DNA of 64,000 nt from Hygrocybe punicea (GCA_963556145.1 OY744472.1:558001-622000); one strand, 5' to 3'. Positions 1-12,779 are shown, counted from the stretch's first letter. Notes: generated from the letters alone by a model not told the origin. A program made the numbers and translations.

Positions 1-552
1 GTGTTGAAAAGAATGTGGCCTTTACAAAGTTCCTAAAATTTTCACTCCTTGCCTATGAGCCGCAGTGACCCAGCCTGATGGGGGGACTGTGACTCGATGG
101 TGAGAGAAACTGACCATTGAAAGAGAATTGGAAACTGAAAAGTACCAAACACGATGGAGTACGCACTACACGAAAGTATCACAGTATGACCAGTAGTTGA
201 ACGTATACCACCGAGCGGATGGGTTCTCGAGCTCTTTATATCCATTCTTCGGAGAGCAGTACCCAATCAGTTTTCGGGGATACATTATATGAAAATGGAA
301 TAGCGCACCATATAGTCGTGACACACCTTGTGCATGCGGTCAGTATGGTGGTCTCAGATGTCAAAAAAAAACAAGGGAACCACGCTCACGAGAAGTTTTC
401 CGGCTGTGTCAGGTGTAGAATCGCGAGTAGACGGATAGTATTTCAATACTTCAGTGAGTTTCTTAGGGGGGTTGGCAGCCCATGTATCGAGGTCGTCGAG
501 ATCACTGAAATACGGCGCGTCGTCGACAACCTGAGTAGCACGGTCCGCCAAG

Positions 553-795
553 TTACCACGAAGGGGCATGGTGAACGAGCAGTTGAAGCAAGACGACCGG
601 CTTTAAATTTATAACTTCTGGCATTAGACGCTGGCGATAGTAATCGATAATCAATGATCGATGGAAGACTTCATCAGGAAATCGGGGAGGTGCCGGAATA
701 TCCAGGCGGAGTTGATAATTACTATATTGCCCAATTGGTCTGAAATCTCCCAGGGAGTCTGAAATTTGATTTCTACATTTTATCTGCTTGCTCAA
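553..795 (-). pseudogene. unidentified coding-like fragment, minus strand
   Basis: An open frame of 80 codons on the minus strand begins inside a repeat that recurs inverted at 34801-34995. The first ~26 codons (MSKQIKCRNQISDSLGDFRP...) are therefore shared with the other copy, while the rest is unique here. A second minus-strand frame (354-569) follows in another phase and contains a DLDDLDTWAANPPKKL stretch, which could mean a frameshift or an intron. I recognise no family. Composition looks protein-like (mixed charged and hydrophobic residues), so this may be the remnant of a host gene or of an element ORF truncated by the window edge. The function is unknown. Confidence 0.25.
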
Positions 796-917
796 TCCCC
801 CCGGAGTTTTACAGGATCTAATTGACTAGTAGTAACGGATGTATGTATAATTTCACTAAGGAATACAAGCTGTGGAAGCAGTCGAGAAACAGTAGCCGGA
901 ATGATCAAACAGTTCCG
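720..917 (-). repeat. 198-bp dispersed repeat, inverted copy of 34801-34995
   Basis: The minus strand matches the plus strand of 34801-34995 with a handful of differences, from the GTTTGATCATTC start through the GGGCAATATAGTAA end. Homology stops abruptly on both sides, so it is a fragment of a dispersed element or a solo piece of one. No terminal motif or target duplication could be assigned. Confidence 0.75.
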
Positions 918-1329
918 AGTCCTAAATTTATTTAGGCTCGGTCTTAATGTGACCTGGAGGCAAAATTCTCCAATCTATCGTTGCGGCAAATACCGGTGTT
1001 TGTTCGGCTTTGCCCTCTTATCTGAACCACAAAGCTAACGACCAATCTCACAGATATGCAAGATCAACAGCCCAGCAACCACACGCTAAGTTTTCATTTT
1101 ATATTTCTTTTGTTTACTCTATTAACTAATTCCACATAGTTATTAGGTCTTTTCCAGCAACGTCGCGTCAGACGACGCCAGGATGGAAGCCAACCACGCG
1201 ACACACATAACAGAACGACATGGACGACGACTGTGAACGCGATGGGTCCAGGAATGGCGACAACGAGGACCGGAACAACGACAATGAGAACGGAAACAAG
1301 GACTGGAACAACGAGAACGGAGACGGCAA
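918..1329. other. unassigned spacer
   Basis: AT-richer sequence up to about 1140, then GA/AC-rich triplet sequence leading into the simple repeat. I see no gene, RNA or element terminus here. Confidence 0.4.
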
Positions 1330-1736
1330 ATGAACGACGACAGCATGGACGGCAATGACGACAGCGGGGACGACAATGACGACAATGGGGACCGGAACGA
1401 CGACCACGGGGACGGCAACGATGACAGCGGGGACCGGAATGACAACCACGGGTACCAGAACGACAACCATGGGGACTGGAACGATGACCACGGGGACTGC
1501 AACGACGACAGCGGGGACCAGAACGACAACCACGGGGACGGCAACGATGACAGCGTGGACAGCAATGACAACAATGAGGGCAGCAACAAAGACGGCGGGG
1601 CAGCGGCAGGGCCAGGGCCAGGGCCGGGGGCGGCAGCAGCGGAACCGGGAATGGCTACAGCAGCGGGACCAGTGGGGATGGGAATGTCAACGGAAGCAGC
1701 AGCAGCGACGGGAATGGCGGCAGTAAGTCATCAGTG
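1330..1736 (+). repeat. degenerate GAC/GGN triplet repeat, then CAG/GGG-rich tract
   Basis: Imperfect repetition of units such as GGGGACNNGAACGACNACCAC gives open frames on both strands (Asp/Asn/Gly-rich on plus, Val/Pro-rich on minus). The frames are by-products of the triplet period. After 1590 it becomes a (CAG/GGG)-rich tract ending at the LARD#1 insertion point (1806). The matching CAG/CGG tract resumes at 24030, so 1143-1806 and 24030-24460 were contiguous before insertion. Confidence 0.7.
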
Positions 1737-1806
1737 GTTTTTTGCTTGTTTTATGTACTACTAATGCCTTGTAGTTGTTGCTGCCCGGAGACCAAGCCTG
1801 CAGCGG

Positions 1807-2678
1807 TGTAGAGGGTCGACGTCCCTCTGAGTCCGTATCATCGATATATCACAAATCCGGACCAACCCGATGCCGCCATTCAACTTGCATTCGAACCCGA
1901 CGTAACCCGACGTGACGTGACGTGATGTGACCCGACGTGACCGACGTAACCCGACACATGCCGCTTTGTGACAGCCGCTTTTGTGCTAAATCCGGCAGCC
2001 TCAAACGCCTCGGAGTTCCAATTCCAGGAGATGGATCTCTTCGGACTCAATCCCCGACTTTGGATTTACCTTAATTATGCATCCCCTCATCTTTTCGGAG
2101 ATATGTAGGACTTTCTAGATCTTTTCCTTGCATATTCGTTTTCCCCTCCATTTCCTGTCTTCGTTGCTTTGCAACCCCCCTTTTCCATATCCCCATTCCA
2201 ACCTTTCTTTGTAGCTTACCATCGGCCGAAGTAGACATGTCCGAAAGTAGATTACTGTTTCCTGTACTATAAAAACGGTCCCCGACGACCGTACAAAATA
2301 ACATACCCTTAGTCCCCATTCCCCTTTAGTCAGAATCGTCTTTTAATCCCTTCAAATGCTCGTCCACGTAGGTCCTTAGCTTTTTATAGTCCACTTCGTC
2401 GTCTTTATCATTGTTCCCATATATTCATTCATCGTTTCCGACCTGACCCGACCTGACCTGACCCGCCGTACCCGACATTGTCGGCATCGTCGGGTTCTTT
2501 ATTATTTGTCCGTTTTTACTCCATTCATCACCAGATTCGTTGTTATTAGTCCAGTTTTACGCGGCGGCTTTACTTTTACTAACATTCCCTTCCTTTTACT
2601 ACTATTCCTGACACTGACTTATCCAGTCACTTCTATGCTGACACCCTCTGGTTAGGATCATTTTATTTCTTTATATAG
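1807..2678 (+). repeat. LARD#1 left LTR, first part
   Basis: About 97% of the left LTR lies here; the last 30 bp are at 18883-18912, beyond the hAT element. It is close to identical to 23133-23999. A short stretch of CGTGACGTGACG repeats and repeated CCGACCTGACC units are shared by both LTRs. Confidence 0.9.
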
Positions 2679-2839
2679 TAGTGTTGCCACGGTCTGGTTA
2701 AAGACCGCGGACCGTTCGGACCGGACCGAAATTTAACCGAACCATTGGTAACGGTCCGGTTACGGTCCCAGACCGCGGTTAACCATGGACTGACTGGTTC
2801 AAAGTTCCAAATTAGGCAATTTGTGGGCATAGGGCTCCC

Positions 2840-4140
2840 ACAAGTCCCATGACCCGCAGTTTGCTCCCCACATCACCATCACCGTCTCCTCAACGACGTC
2901 TCCGACTTTCTCAACGCTCCTCTGTCACACGCTCACCGTCTTTGTCCTTCAAGCTTCAAGCATCAGCCGTCTCCCTTCCTCCCTGTCACGCTACCTTGCA
3001 CCGTCTTGAGGCTCCCATCTTCATACCGTGAGTGTGGTCTGCCGGTTCCGTCCTTCAAGTTTAAAGAACCTGACTTCCTCTCTCTCCAGTGCAGGCTCCC
3101 TGAGCTTCCATTTTGGTCCCAACTTCCAAGCTGTCACCATCCGTTTAGTGCCGTCCCCCCACCTTCTCGAGGCTCGCCGCCACTGTCGTCTTACCCCCTT
3201 GAGAGCCTTCTTCACCTCCCGTGAACGCCATCACTCTCCCTTGAGTATCTCCCTCCTGTAAGTGCCGTTTTTTTCCTCGGAAACTTTTTCTCCCCATTAA
3301 CCTGCCCTCTCCCTCCAGTGCAGGCTCCCCCTCGTCACCCTCCATTTAACACCATTCCTTGACTTGCTCGAGGTTCCGCCACTGTCGTCTCAACCCCCTT
3401 TGAGAGCTCACCGTCTCTCCCTTGAGCGGTTCCCTCCTGTGAGTGCCATTTCCCCCCTCCAGACCATTTCTTACCCTCAACCTGCGGTTACCTGTCCAGT
3501 GCCAGTCTCCCCGAGCACTTCCATCCTGGTCCCAAGCTGTCACCCTCCGTTTAGCGCCATCCCCCCACCTTCTCGAGGCTCCATCCCCCCTTGAGAGCCC
3601 TCTCTGCCTCCTCCCTTGAGTGGCTCAGTGCCGTTTCCCTTTCTCGGAAACTGTTTCTCCCCGTCAACCTACCTTCTCCCTCCAGTGCAGGCTCCCCCTC
3701 AGTCCCAGGCTGTCACCCTCCATTTAGCGCCGTCCCCCGACTTACTCAAGGCTCCGCCACCGTCGTCTTAACCCCCTTTGAGAGCTCACCGTCTCTCCAT
3801 TGAGCGGTTCCCTCCTGTGAGCGCCATTTCCCCCCTCCAAACCATTTCTTACCAACCTGCCGTCTCTGTCCAGTGCCAGTCTCCCTGAGCACTCCCTTCC
3901 GGTTTCAAGCTGTCACCCTCGCTTTAGTGCCATCCCCCACCTTCTCGAGGCTCCACCACCGCCTCCGTTGTCTTACCCCCCTTGTGTCCCCTCTCTGCCT
4001 CCCGTGTGTGCGTGCCGCTGCTCTCCCTCCTGTGAGTGCCATTTCCCTCCCTCAGAAACTGTTTCTCACCATTGATCTGCCCTCTCCCTTCAGTGCTGGT
4101 CTCCCTGAGTACTCCCCCCCACCAAATACCCATTCGAACC
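2840..4140 (+). repeat. C-rich imperfect tandem repeats upstream of the hAT transposase
   Basis: Blocks such as CACCTTCTCGAGGCTC, CTCCAGTGCAGGCTCCC, CCTTGAGAGC and CTCCTGTGAGTGCC recur about every 200-230 bp (for example near 3080, 3310, 3470, 3680, 3870 and 4090). All ORFs in the stretch are by-products of the repeat. It lies between the left terminus and the transposase start and would hold the promoter and 5' UTR. An apparent 5'-UTR intron (GTAAGT at 4151 to TTAG at 4197) ends just before the start codon. Confidence 0.65.
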
Positions 4141-4198
4141 ATCAATTGAAGTAAGTTCTCTGATTTCTGTTTCATCACCTGAGCTCATGCTTGTTAGC

Positions 4199-7100
4199 AT
4201 GCCACCACGACGTAAGAATGAAGACACCACAAAGTTTGCAACTGGTGCCGTTCAATCAAGTTTTCAAATTGAAGGTATGTACCTCATCAAACTGTAATAC
4301 CAGTTGACGTATCAGCTGTTAGGCTTTGTGCATGAACTGGATGAGGTTGCTCCCAGGAAGTCACGGAGAGGTAAAGGAAAGGCGAAGGCTGTCGAAGTGG
4401 ACCCCGAGTTTCGTGTACAATATGATGTTAATGCTGCAACTCCCACCCGGCAACCAATGTCACCTGTGGTCCTCACGTCCCAACGACGAAGGGCTGTATC
4501 CCATAAAGCCAAAGATCCATTGAATGTAGCCACAGCCGTTGGACTCTTATACAGCCCTACTCCCCCTCGACCCCGCCGTGTTCGAGTGAGGAAAAAAACA
4601 CCGCTCCAGGGCCGACAAATTCCAGAAAGCCCTGTACCTGTACGACGAGTTGCCTTTAATATACCAAGCCCATCGAGTGATGGAGCCGATGATGTGTTCT
4701 CGGTCAATCAACTGTCAACTTCGGTGATGCTGGCCCCTCCTCTCTTCCATCCAATGAATCAGCCATCTACTTCATTGACGCCGGCTCCTCCTATCCTTCA
4801 TGCATCTAATCAACCATCTACTTCCACTATGCCAACTCCTCTTCCTCTCTTTGATCTAGAGAACGCCACACCCCCGCTAGCATCAATTGGCTCAAGCTCC
4901 GAGTCTGAGTCGAGCAACTCTGAGTCTGACAGTGGAGAATCACAAAATGCAGGTCCACCTTCCCATGCACAACATCGCGTGTCTTCTGGAGGTCCTGCAG
5001 GGAACAAGAATGGCTATGCTGCATCAGATGTGTGGACCTTTTATGAGAAGCAAGGCAGCCAGAGGTGTTGCCAATTCTGCCAGTTTGTATTTCAACATGA
5101 TGTATTTTGATGATGTGAAACTTAATTGCCTGGTAGACATATTGCAACGACGAAGCCTGCTCACAAGATCACCAAGTTTGGTGCCAGCAGTGCTACGAGC
5201 ACGCTTCGTCGACACCTTGCTGAGGAACACCTCGATCCGTGGGTCTCAGGATGTGACAATCTCAACATCAAGATCCAAGCAAAGACTGTCCAGAAAGCTG
5301 TGGATGAATATCGAAAGGCTCGTGGTCAACCAACAGCTTCCCGTGCCCCTGATCGACAACCATACTCGAATGCGGGGTTCGTTGATGCAATTGTTGAGTT
5401 TATTGTGGGTGATGATCAGGTATGGGATGATATATATTGTGATGCACATTGACAAGAGGTTTATTTAGTCAATCAATATAATTGAATCCCCCCGACTCCG
5501 GGCAATTTTTCTAATGCTTCGTCAGGAGCTAAAAGACTCAGATATTCCGGGTAGAACGACAATTCGTACTCGTATTGAAGAGTCGGTTGGGGAACATCTT
5601 GATCAGCTATCTGTGGTCATGCAGGTTACTCAATTATTTTTCATTGTGTTGTATGCTTGCTTATTGATGAACAGAAATCTGTGGGGAAGATATCTTTCAC
5701 CACTGATATGTGGAGTGATCCAAATCGAACACCCTTCATGGCTGTTACAGCACATTGGATTCAAGCACGCACTGAAGAAACCAACAATGGTCCCCAACAT
5801 ATTCTCAAATTGCGTGCCGATCTGGTGGGGTTTCACCGTGTGCCAGGAAGACATGATGGCGAGCATCTTGCACATGTGTTCCTTCATGTCACTGACCGTC
5901 TCAAGATTACTGAGAAGGTGTGTGCTGTTGATTTTAATTATTCCTATTATGAATATCTTCCAGATTGGATGGGTAACACTTGACAATGCATCAAATAATG
6001 ATACATTAATGGTAACTCTGGAGCGTGAACTTCGCCGTCGCAAGATTCCATTTGACCGAACAAAACGAAGAGTTAGGTATGTAACATTCTAGGATTGTAA
6101 CTAGTACTTATTGTGTTGGATTCTAGATGCTTTCCGCATATTGTCAATCTCGCGTGCCAAGCAGTTTTATCAGCCATTACTAATCTGGATTATGCAAAAG
6201 AAGATGCTGATGATTACATTCCTTCAACTGGAGACATGATGGATAACCTGGAACGAGATCCTATTGCAACAGTGCGATCTCTGATTCGTGCTGTATGTGC
6301 TGACTTATCTTGGAAGTCTTAACTTAATTTCTGCTCTTGAACACAGATCAGGTCATCAACAATTCGCTGGCAACATTTTTCATCTGTGTTTGAACGACTA
6401 GAGAGGCCAGAACTCCAACTTTTGCGTGATATGGAGGTTCGATGGTCATCAACATTACTGATGATTGAAAGAGCAATTGATTTACGAGAAGTACTTATAG
6501 TATTCAAGTGTCTGATTTGGTTGTTGACAAATATTTAGGTTCTTGATATCTTTCTTGAAAATCGAGAGTTTTCTAGTCTACAAAAATTTCAACTTACTGA
6601 GCAGGACTGGGAAGGTCTTCAAGCATTTCAAATCATTCTCCAGGTTGGTGTCTCAAACAATAGAGCTCTATACACTACTCAAATGCAGTTTGTTAGGTTC
6701 CACATGCTTTCCAACAAATTATATCCCATGAAAAGACGCCAACCTTATGTCACGCCATACCAGCATTTGAAGCGATTATCGATGTTTGGAAAGCACATCA
6801 AGATGACTATCAAGAGACAGCTGAAATTGTTCAAGCTGGCCTTGACAAACTTGAGTCTTATAGTCAACGAACTGACTTGGTTCCAGCTTATACCCTGGCA
6901 ATGAGTTTGTCATTTTTTTGTTCTTTTTGTATTAGGCATTGATTATTTGTTTTTTCCAGTTCTTGATCCTTCCATCAAATTGTCTTGGTTTGAAGAGCAT
7001 ATGCCTGAGCGAGTTGAGTGGGCCAGGGATATATTTATTGAGGCTGTAGGTTCCTATGATATTTATTTCACTCATTCTCATTTATTTTTCCCAGCTTCAC

Positions 7101-7682
7101 CCATATCATGCTGCTGCCATTGCCACTGCTGCTGCAAGAACTGATGCGCCTGCAGCAGTGAACACAGCACCTCATCGTCCCACAGCAAGAGATATTCTGA
7201 GACTCAACCGTCATCCACATTGCCTAACACCACAGCAATCTGCTGAAATTGAAGGTAATGCATATCTTCATGATGATCGACCAGCAACAGGGAGTTTGCT
7301 ATTTTGGCAGGCATGTGGCATTTTTTTTTCATAATTGCTAGCTATTTGACAACAATGTATCAAGGAAAATCAACTGCGTTTTCCAGGTGTTTTTGGCCTT
7401 GCAATGGATATTCTGCCAATACAAGCATCAGCAGTGCCTTGTGAGCGTGTATTTTCTTCAAGCAAAGAAACTGTGACAGCTCGGCGAAGTCGTATTTCAC
7501 CTGAACTTATGGAAGGCTTGCAGCTGTTGAAGTATTCTATTCGACAAGGTAGAGGTCTTAATTTCACTGATGGTATGGATTGGGGACAGGAGCTTCAGGA
7601 ACTGGAGATGTATGGGGAGATGCAGAAGCAAGTTCCAGATGATATTACTTCCTTTATTTCTAGTTTGGTTGATAAATTGTAA
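4199..7682 (+). CDS. hAT-family transposase, BED zinc finger, 13 exons, apparently intact
   Basis: Cut-and-paste DNA transposase of the hAT (hobo/Ac/Tam3) superfamily, acting in the nucleus on the TAGTGTTGCC ends. Exons inferred from splice sites and frame: 4199-4274, 4323-5082, 5137-5419, 5469-5624, 5675-5917, 5964-6076, 6127-6292, 6347-6490, 6539-6643, 6697-6904, 6960-7045, 7095-7310, 7365-7682. They total 2,874 nt (957 aa) with no frameshift or stop. The N-terminus (~250 aa) is basic and Ser/Pro-rich. A BED finger follows: CQFC, then HLAEEH across the exon 2/3 junction. RNase H-like core: FTTDMWSD (first Asp), VTLDNASNND (second Asp), CFPHIVNLA (CxxH) and EVRWSSTL (RW motif). The hAT C-terminal dimerisation region holds PCERVFSSSKETV. 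Twelve introns are 46-56 nt; intron 12 appears to use a GC donor (CAG|GCATGT). Termini, TSD and intact gene together suggest the copy could be active. The start ATG is the first after the presumed 5'-UTR intron. Confidence 0.9.
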
Positions 7683-7757
7683 AAGTGTACATTGTATGTT
7701 CTCCAAATGTTGCCCTAGCTCTATTGAGATTCTGGAATTTGGAACAGCAAGAGTGTG

Positions 7758-8016
7758 CTACCGCTCCACTGTTTCGAGGGAAGGGAAGTTGAATCGGAAA
7801 TTGGCTCGAGGAATTACATCGACCATCTGAAGCAATCGTTCCGCTTCAATTCCATGGATGACCTGGAAATCAGCAGAATTATCACGAGCAATTGCACGGA
7901 GAAGTTCACTCTTTTTTATTCGAATGCGAGCGGTGATATCGGCTAGGTTGGGCAGACGATCCATACCACCATTAAGATCCACCCAAATGGGCTCGACCTG
8001 GGTGATACTGAACAGG
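7758..8016 (-). pseudogene. FAS2: FAS2 (fatty acid synthase alpha) fragment, distal part
   Basis: The minus strand reads SITQVEPIWVDLNGG and continues MDRLPNLADITARIR, then VIHGIEAERLLQ and PRANFRFNFPSLE. This is the segment between the ketoreductase and ketosynthase domains of the fungal FAS alpha subunit. It is cut off after ~85 codons at a TAG (7758-7760), next to the hAT transposase 3' flank. Its upstream continuation lies at 15146-15200, beyond the 7.1-kb insertion; the exon boundary falls within the codon run HPLLF|SITQ. It lacks every catalytic domain, so it is not functional. Recognition rests on remembered family sequence. Confidence 0.85.
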
Positions 8017-8329
8017 CAGTAGACCCAGTCGTTTTGGTTAACCCAATCGCAGATATAGTTGCAAAAGGTAGGTACACATAGCGCAGTTGCTTGCTGGGGG
8101 GGTAGGTTAACCCAAGAGACAGCTCTTGCTGGGGAAATGTGGGGTGGTAGGTTGACCCAGGTACAGCTCTTGCTGGTCAAGGGTGGCAGGGTGGGTCAAC
8201 CCAGTGTCAGCTCTGCCATGGGGTAGGTTAACCCAGGACAGCTATTCTGGGAAGGTTGGGTTGACCCAGGTCCAGCTGTGCAAGCAACGTGGGTTGACCT
8301 GGGTTGACCGTGGACCAGCTCTTGCTGCA

Positions 8330-9900
8330 GGCTTGGGTTGACCTGGGTCCAGCTGTTGCTGCAGCACTGGGTTGACCCAGGCCCAGCACTTCCTGCAGGG
8401 TGGGGTGGCTGGGGTCCAGGTATTGCTGCAGCACCGGGTTTACCAGGGTTCAGCTATTGCTGCAGCACTGGGTTGACCGGGGTCCAGATATTGCTGTGGC
8501 ACCAGGTTGACCCAGATCCAGCACTTGCTGCAGGGCTTGGGTTGACCTGGGTCCAGCTATTGCTGCAGCACTGGGTTGATCTGGTTCCAGCACTTGCTTT
8601 GGGGCTTGGGTTGACCCGGGTCCAGCTCTCCCTACAGGCTTGGGTTGACCGGGGTCCAGCTATTGCTGCAGCACTGGGTTGACCAGGGTTCAGGTATTGC
8701 TGCAGCACTGGGTTGACCGGGGTCCAGCTATTGCTGCAGGACCGGGTTGACCTGGGTCCAGCACTTGCTGCGGGGCTTGGGTTGACCCAGGTCCAGCTCT
8801 TCCTGCAGGCTTGGGTTGACCTGAGTCCAGCTATTGCTGCAGCACTGGGTTGACCGGGGTCCAGATATTGCTGCAGCACTGGGTTGACCCAGATCCAGCA
8901 CTCGCTGCAGGGCTGGGGTTGACTGGGGTCTAGATATTGCTGCAGCACTGGGTTGACCTTGGTCCAGCACTTGCTGCAGCACTGGGTTGACCGGGGTCCA
9001 GCACTTGCTGCAGCACTGGGTTGACCAGGGTTCAGCTATTGCTGCAGCACTGGGTTGACCAGGGTCCAGCACTTGCTGCAGCACTGGGTTGACCAGGGTT
9101 CAGCTATTGCTGCAGCACCAGGTTGACTGGGGTCCAGCACTTGCTGCGGGGGTTGGGTTGACCCAGGTCCAGCTCTTCCTGCAGGCTTGGGTTGACCTGG
9201 GTCCAGCTATTGCTGCAGCACCAGGTTGACCGGGGTCCAGATATTGCTGCAGCACTGGGTTGACCTGGGTCCAGCACTTGCTGCAGCACAGGGTTGACCT
9301 GGGTCCAGCTATTGCTGCTGCACCGGGTTGACCGGGGTCCAGATATTGCTGCAGCACTGGGTTGACCCAGATCCAGCACTCGCTGCCGGGCTGGGGTTGA
9401 CCAGGGTCTAGATATTGCTGCAGCACCAGGTTGACCGGGGTCCAGCACTTGCTGCGGGGCTTGGGTTGACCCAGGTCCCACTCTTCCTGCAGGCTTGGGT
9501 TGACTGGGCTCCAGCTATTGCTGCAGCACTGGGTTGACCTGGGTCCAGCACTTGCTGCAGCACTGGGTTGACCAGGGTCCAGCACTTGCTGCAGCACAGG
9601 GTTGACCTGGGTCCAGCTATTGCTGCTGCACCGGGTTGACCGGGGTCCAGATATTGCTGCAGCACTGGGTTGACCCAGATCCAGCACTCGCTGCCGGGCT
9701 GGGGTTGACCAGGGTCTAGATATTGCTGCAGCACCAGGTTGACCGGGGTCCAGCACTTGCTGCGGGGCTTGGGTTGACCCAGGTCCCACTCTTCCTGCAG
9801 GCTTGGGTTGACCGGGCTCCAGCTATTGCTGCAGCACTGGGTTGACCTGGGTCCAGCACTTGCTGCAGGGCTTGTGTTGACCAGGGTCCAGCTCTTGCTG
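8330..9900 (-). repeat. ~34-bp satellite, left arm of the foldback element
   Basis: Around 45 imperfect units of the form GGGTTGACCNGGGTCCAG + NTATTGCTGCAGCACT. Because 34 is not a multiple of 3, all three minus frames are open and repeat the same Gln/Pro/Ser/Cys-rich peptide text, which is not evidence for a gene. Unit variants (CTTCCTGCAGGCTT, GCTGCGGGGCTT) recur in a higher-order pattern; for example, ~9280-9500 repeats at ~9590-9810. Confidence 0.9.
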
Positions 9901-10199
9901 CAGCACTTTGTTGACCCACATCCAGCACTCACTGTAGGGTAGGTTGATTGGGGTCCAGCCTGTCCTGTAGCATTGCATTGACCCCAGACCCACCCATGTC
10001 GCAGGTTTGGATTCATGAGGGTCTGGCCATTGCTCCAGCATTGGGTTGACATGGCCCTGCTCTTGCTGCAGAATAAGGTTGACCCTGGCCCAGCTCTCAC
10101 TGCAGGATTAGGTTGACCAGGATCCCGCTTTTGCTTTGACACGGGCTCAGCCACATCCCACTCTGCCTGCATGTATTTAATGTTGACAACATTGCCAGA

Positions 10200-10810
10200 G
10201 CTCACAACAACTCAAGCCAATATTTATTCAGAAAATGCAATATCCGGTAAAGAAAATGTCTCAGTTTCTTCAAATGTAATATAATTTCAATTGCAATAAT
10301 TCAAAGCACAGATAATACCAAAATTACAACATTCTTATTTTGAAAATGCACAATCTCTCACTCTTAGCTTTATCTCTCACATGAGCTACTTATTCCCAAA
10401 CAAAATTTATATATATAACAACCAGAAATTACCCCACTTGGAATTTTGTGCCTTTTTTATTTAATATTACTCAAATCTCAATTGGAATCAGTACACAAAC
10501 ACTCACTATTACTTAGAATGGACATATCAAATTTATTATTATTTTATCCAAATACACAATTAAATAATAAAGGGGTTGGGGGGGAGGAAGGTAGGTGTGA
10601 GTGGGACTGGGACTGGGACTGGGACTGGGACTGGAAGTGGGTGTGGGTGTGGGTGTGGGTATGGGTATGGGTGTGGGTGTGGGAGAACGGAGTGGGAGTG
10701 GGAGTGGGAGAAGGGAGGGTGAAGGGCAGGATGGAAGGGAGGAGGGAGGGGCAGCAGGGAGTGGGAGTGGGAGAGGCAGAGGAAGAGGGAGGAGACGAGG
10801 GCGGAGGGGT
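10200..10810 (+). repeat. left-arm AT block and GGGACT/GGTGTG microsatellite
   Basis: An AT-rich block (10200-10575) is followed by tandem GGGACT (10597-10630) and GGTGTG/GGTATG (10640-10690) runs, then GGGAGT/GGAGGG-rich sequence. Inverted counterparts are at 13080-13480 and 12780-13075. No gene is evident. Confidence 0.75.
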
Positions 10811-11399
10811 GGGATGTACATACCTGTTGTGTTCCCGTTGCCCTCGTCGTCTTCGTCTACGTCTCCGCCGTCCTCGTCCCCGTCGTCCCCGTCCCCGCCG
10901 TTCTGGTCCCTGTCGTTCCCGTTCCCGTCGTTCCCCTCGTCGTCGTCATCGTCCTCGTTGTCGTCGTCATCCCCCGTAGTCCTCGTCGTCCGCTGGATCG
11001 TCGTCGTCGTCTCCGTCGTCCTGTCGTCTCTTCGCTGGCCGTCTCCGTCCCCGTCGTCTTCCCTGGCTGGCCGTCTGTGCCCTCATCGCCTCTGTCCTCG
11101 TCGTTGCCTGCCATCCGCCGTTTCGGCCCTTCAGTTTGGCGTTGACGTGACGTGGCGCGGGCAAGCGTGTTGCGGTCCATTCCCGGCACGGCAATGAGAA
11201 AGTTCTACATAAAAACAACAATATTAGCTAGCATAGTAATGGATAATAAATTTGAGAAATCTACTTACCTTCTACTTGATTTTGCTGCTGCTGTTTTCGT
11301 GGACGCATCGTGGAGTACGCGACGAATCGCCGACGATTGAACGCACGCCGGAGGTTGCCGATTGCCCAAACGGGTGCGAGTTGCCTTATATGTAAGCAT

Positions 11400-12080
11400 G
11401 ATCTGACTTTTCTCAATGTTATTGCATAGAGCACAACAACTTTGTAACACATTTAAGACCATGAGGGGATAGAAGTAGCCTATAACTACATCCTCCCCAA
11501 ATTTTGTATTTTATTATGGCCTACATAGAGAGATATTTATGATTCATTGATACCTCCCTGCCAATTTCAGACCCTTAAAGTGCAACTTTACCAATATTGC
11601 TCTGAAAAATATGAAAATAATTGTGAAACTACTATGTAAAGTATCTATTGTATTGATGATCAGTGCCTGGCACTTGGTGGTCCCAGAAATCTGTTGTAGC
11701 CAAGAAATGAAAGGTTCAGAGTAAAGCTGAAGTTTGGACTCGGTTGATGGGTCAGCCACAATGCACAATTCTGTGCATTTGCTTGGCTGCAACAAAGGTC
11801 CTGGTCCACCAACAATCAGGCACTTATGTGTACCACAATGAGTACTTCTTCAAGTACTCCTTAGATTAATTTCAGATTTTTAAGACAAAGTTAGATCATT
11901 AAGGGTCCAATTCTGGCAGAGGAATGGAATAAATGGTGAATAGCTCTTTACGCAGGGCCGAATAAAATACAAAATTTGACATGAGGGTAGGTATACTATA
12001 TTTACATCTTTTGAGCATCTGGCTTTGGGTATGCATGCATTGTTGTGCATGCCAGAAGATTCAAAAGCTTCAGCCACACA
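11400..12080. other. non-palindromic centre of the foldback element
   Basis: The only single-copy part of the element. A minus-strand frame at 11544-11795 (MLQPSKCTELCIVADPSTES...) has protein-like composition but no recognised family, and no splice-consistent extension was found. It could be a remnant of an ancestral coding region or chance. Confidence 0.35.
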
Positions 12081-12779
12081 TCCATGTTTGGCAACTCGAA
12101 CCCGTTTGGGAAATCGGCAACTGCCGGTTGGCTTTCACGCGACTTCAAACGACTCGTTTTCAACAACGCGTCAACAACAGGAACGCGTCAACAACAGGAA
12201 ACGGGTGCAGAAGAGCACCCAAGGTAATGTCTTTTTTGAATTTTTTGTGAGTTGTATGCTAATGTTTATAATGATTGCAGCTACACCCACGACAAACACA
12301 GGCGAACCCAACACCAGCCCAGAAAACAACGCCACGGCCACCCCAGCAAACAGAACGGATGCCGATGAAAACGGCCACGGAAACGAGGCCGCGAGGCCGG
12401 GTACGAGGATGCGCCAACGACCGAGACAGACGTCCGAGACAACCACAGCGGCAACGACGAGGACAGAGACGACGAGGGCAGAGACGGCCAGCCAGGGGAC
12501 GACGACGGGATGGAGACGGCCAGCGAGAGGACAACAGGACGACGGAGAGGACAGGACGAGGGAGACGACGACGACGATCCAGCGGACGACGAGGACTACG
12601 GGGGATGACGACGACAACGAGGACGATGACGACGACGAGGGGAACGACGGGAACGGGAATGACAGGGACCGGAACGCGGAGACGGGGACGATGGGGACAG
12701 GGACGACGGGGACGGGGACGGGGACGACGGAGACGTAGACGAAGACGACGAGGACGAGGGGAACGCAACGGGTACGTAC

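Noticed and set aside
1143..1764. Asp/Asn/Gly-rich and Val/Pro-rich ORFs
   Set aside because: Degenerate GAC/GGN triplet repeat. Plus and minus frames are equally open and there is no start or splice context.
8228..10205. Long Gln/Pro/Ser/Cys-rich ORFs (also 13470-14966)
   Set aside because: They follow the ~34-bp satellite. All frames read the same text because 34 is not divisible by 3, and both arms give mirror-image frames.
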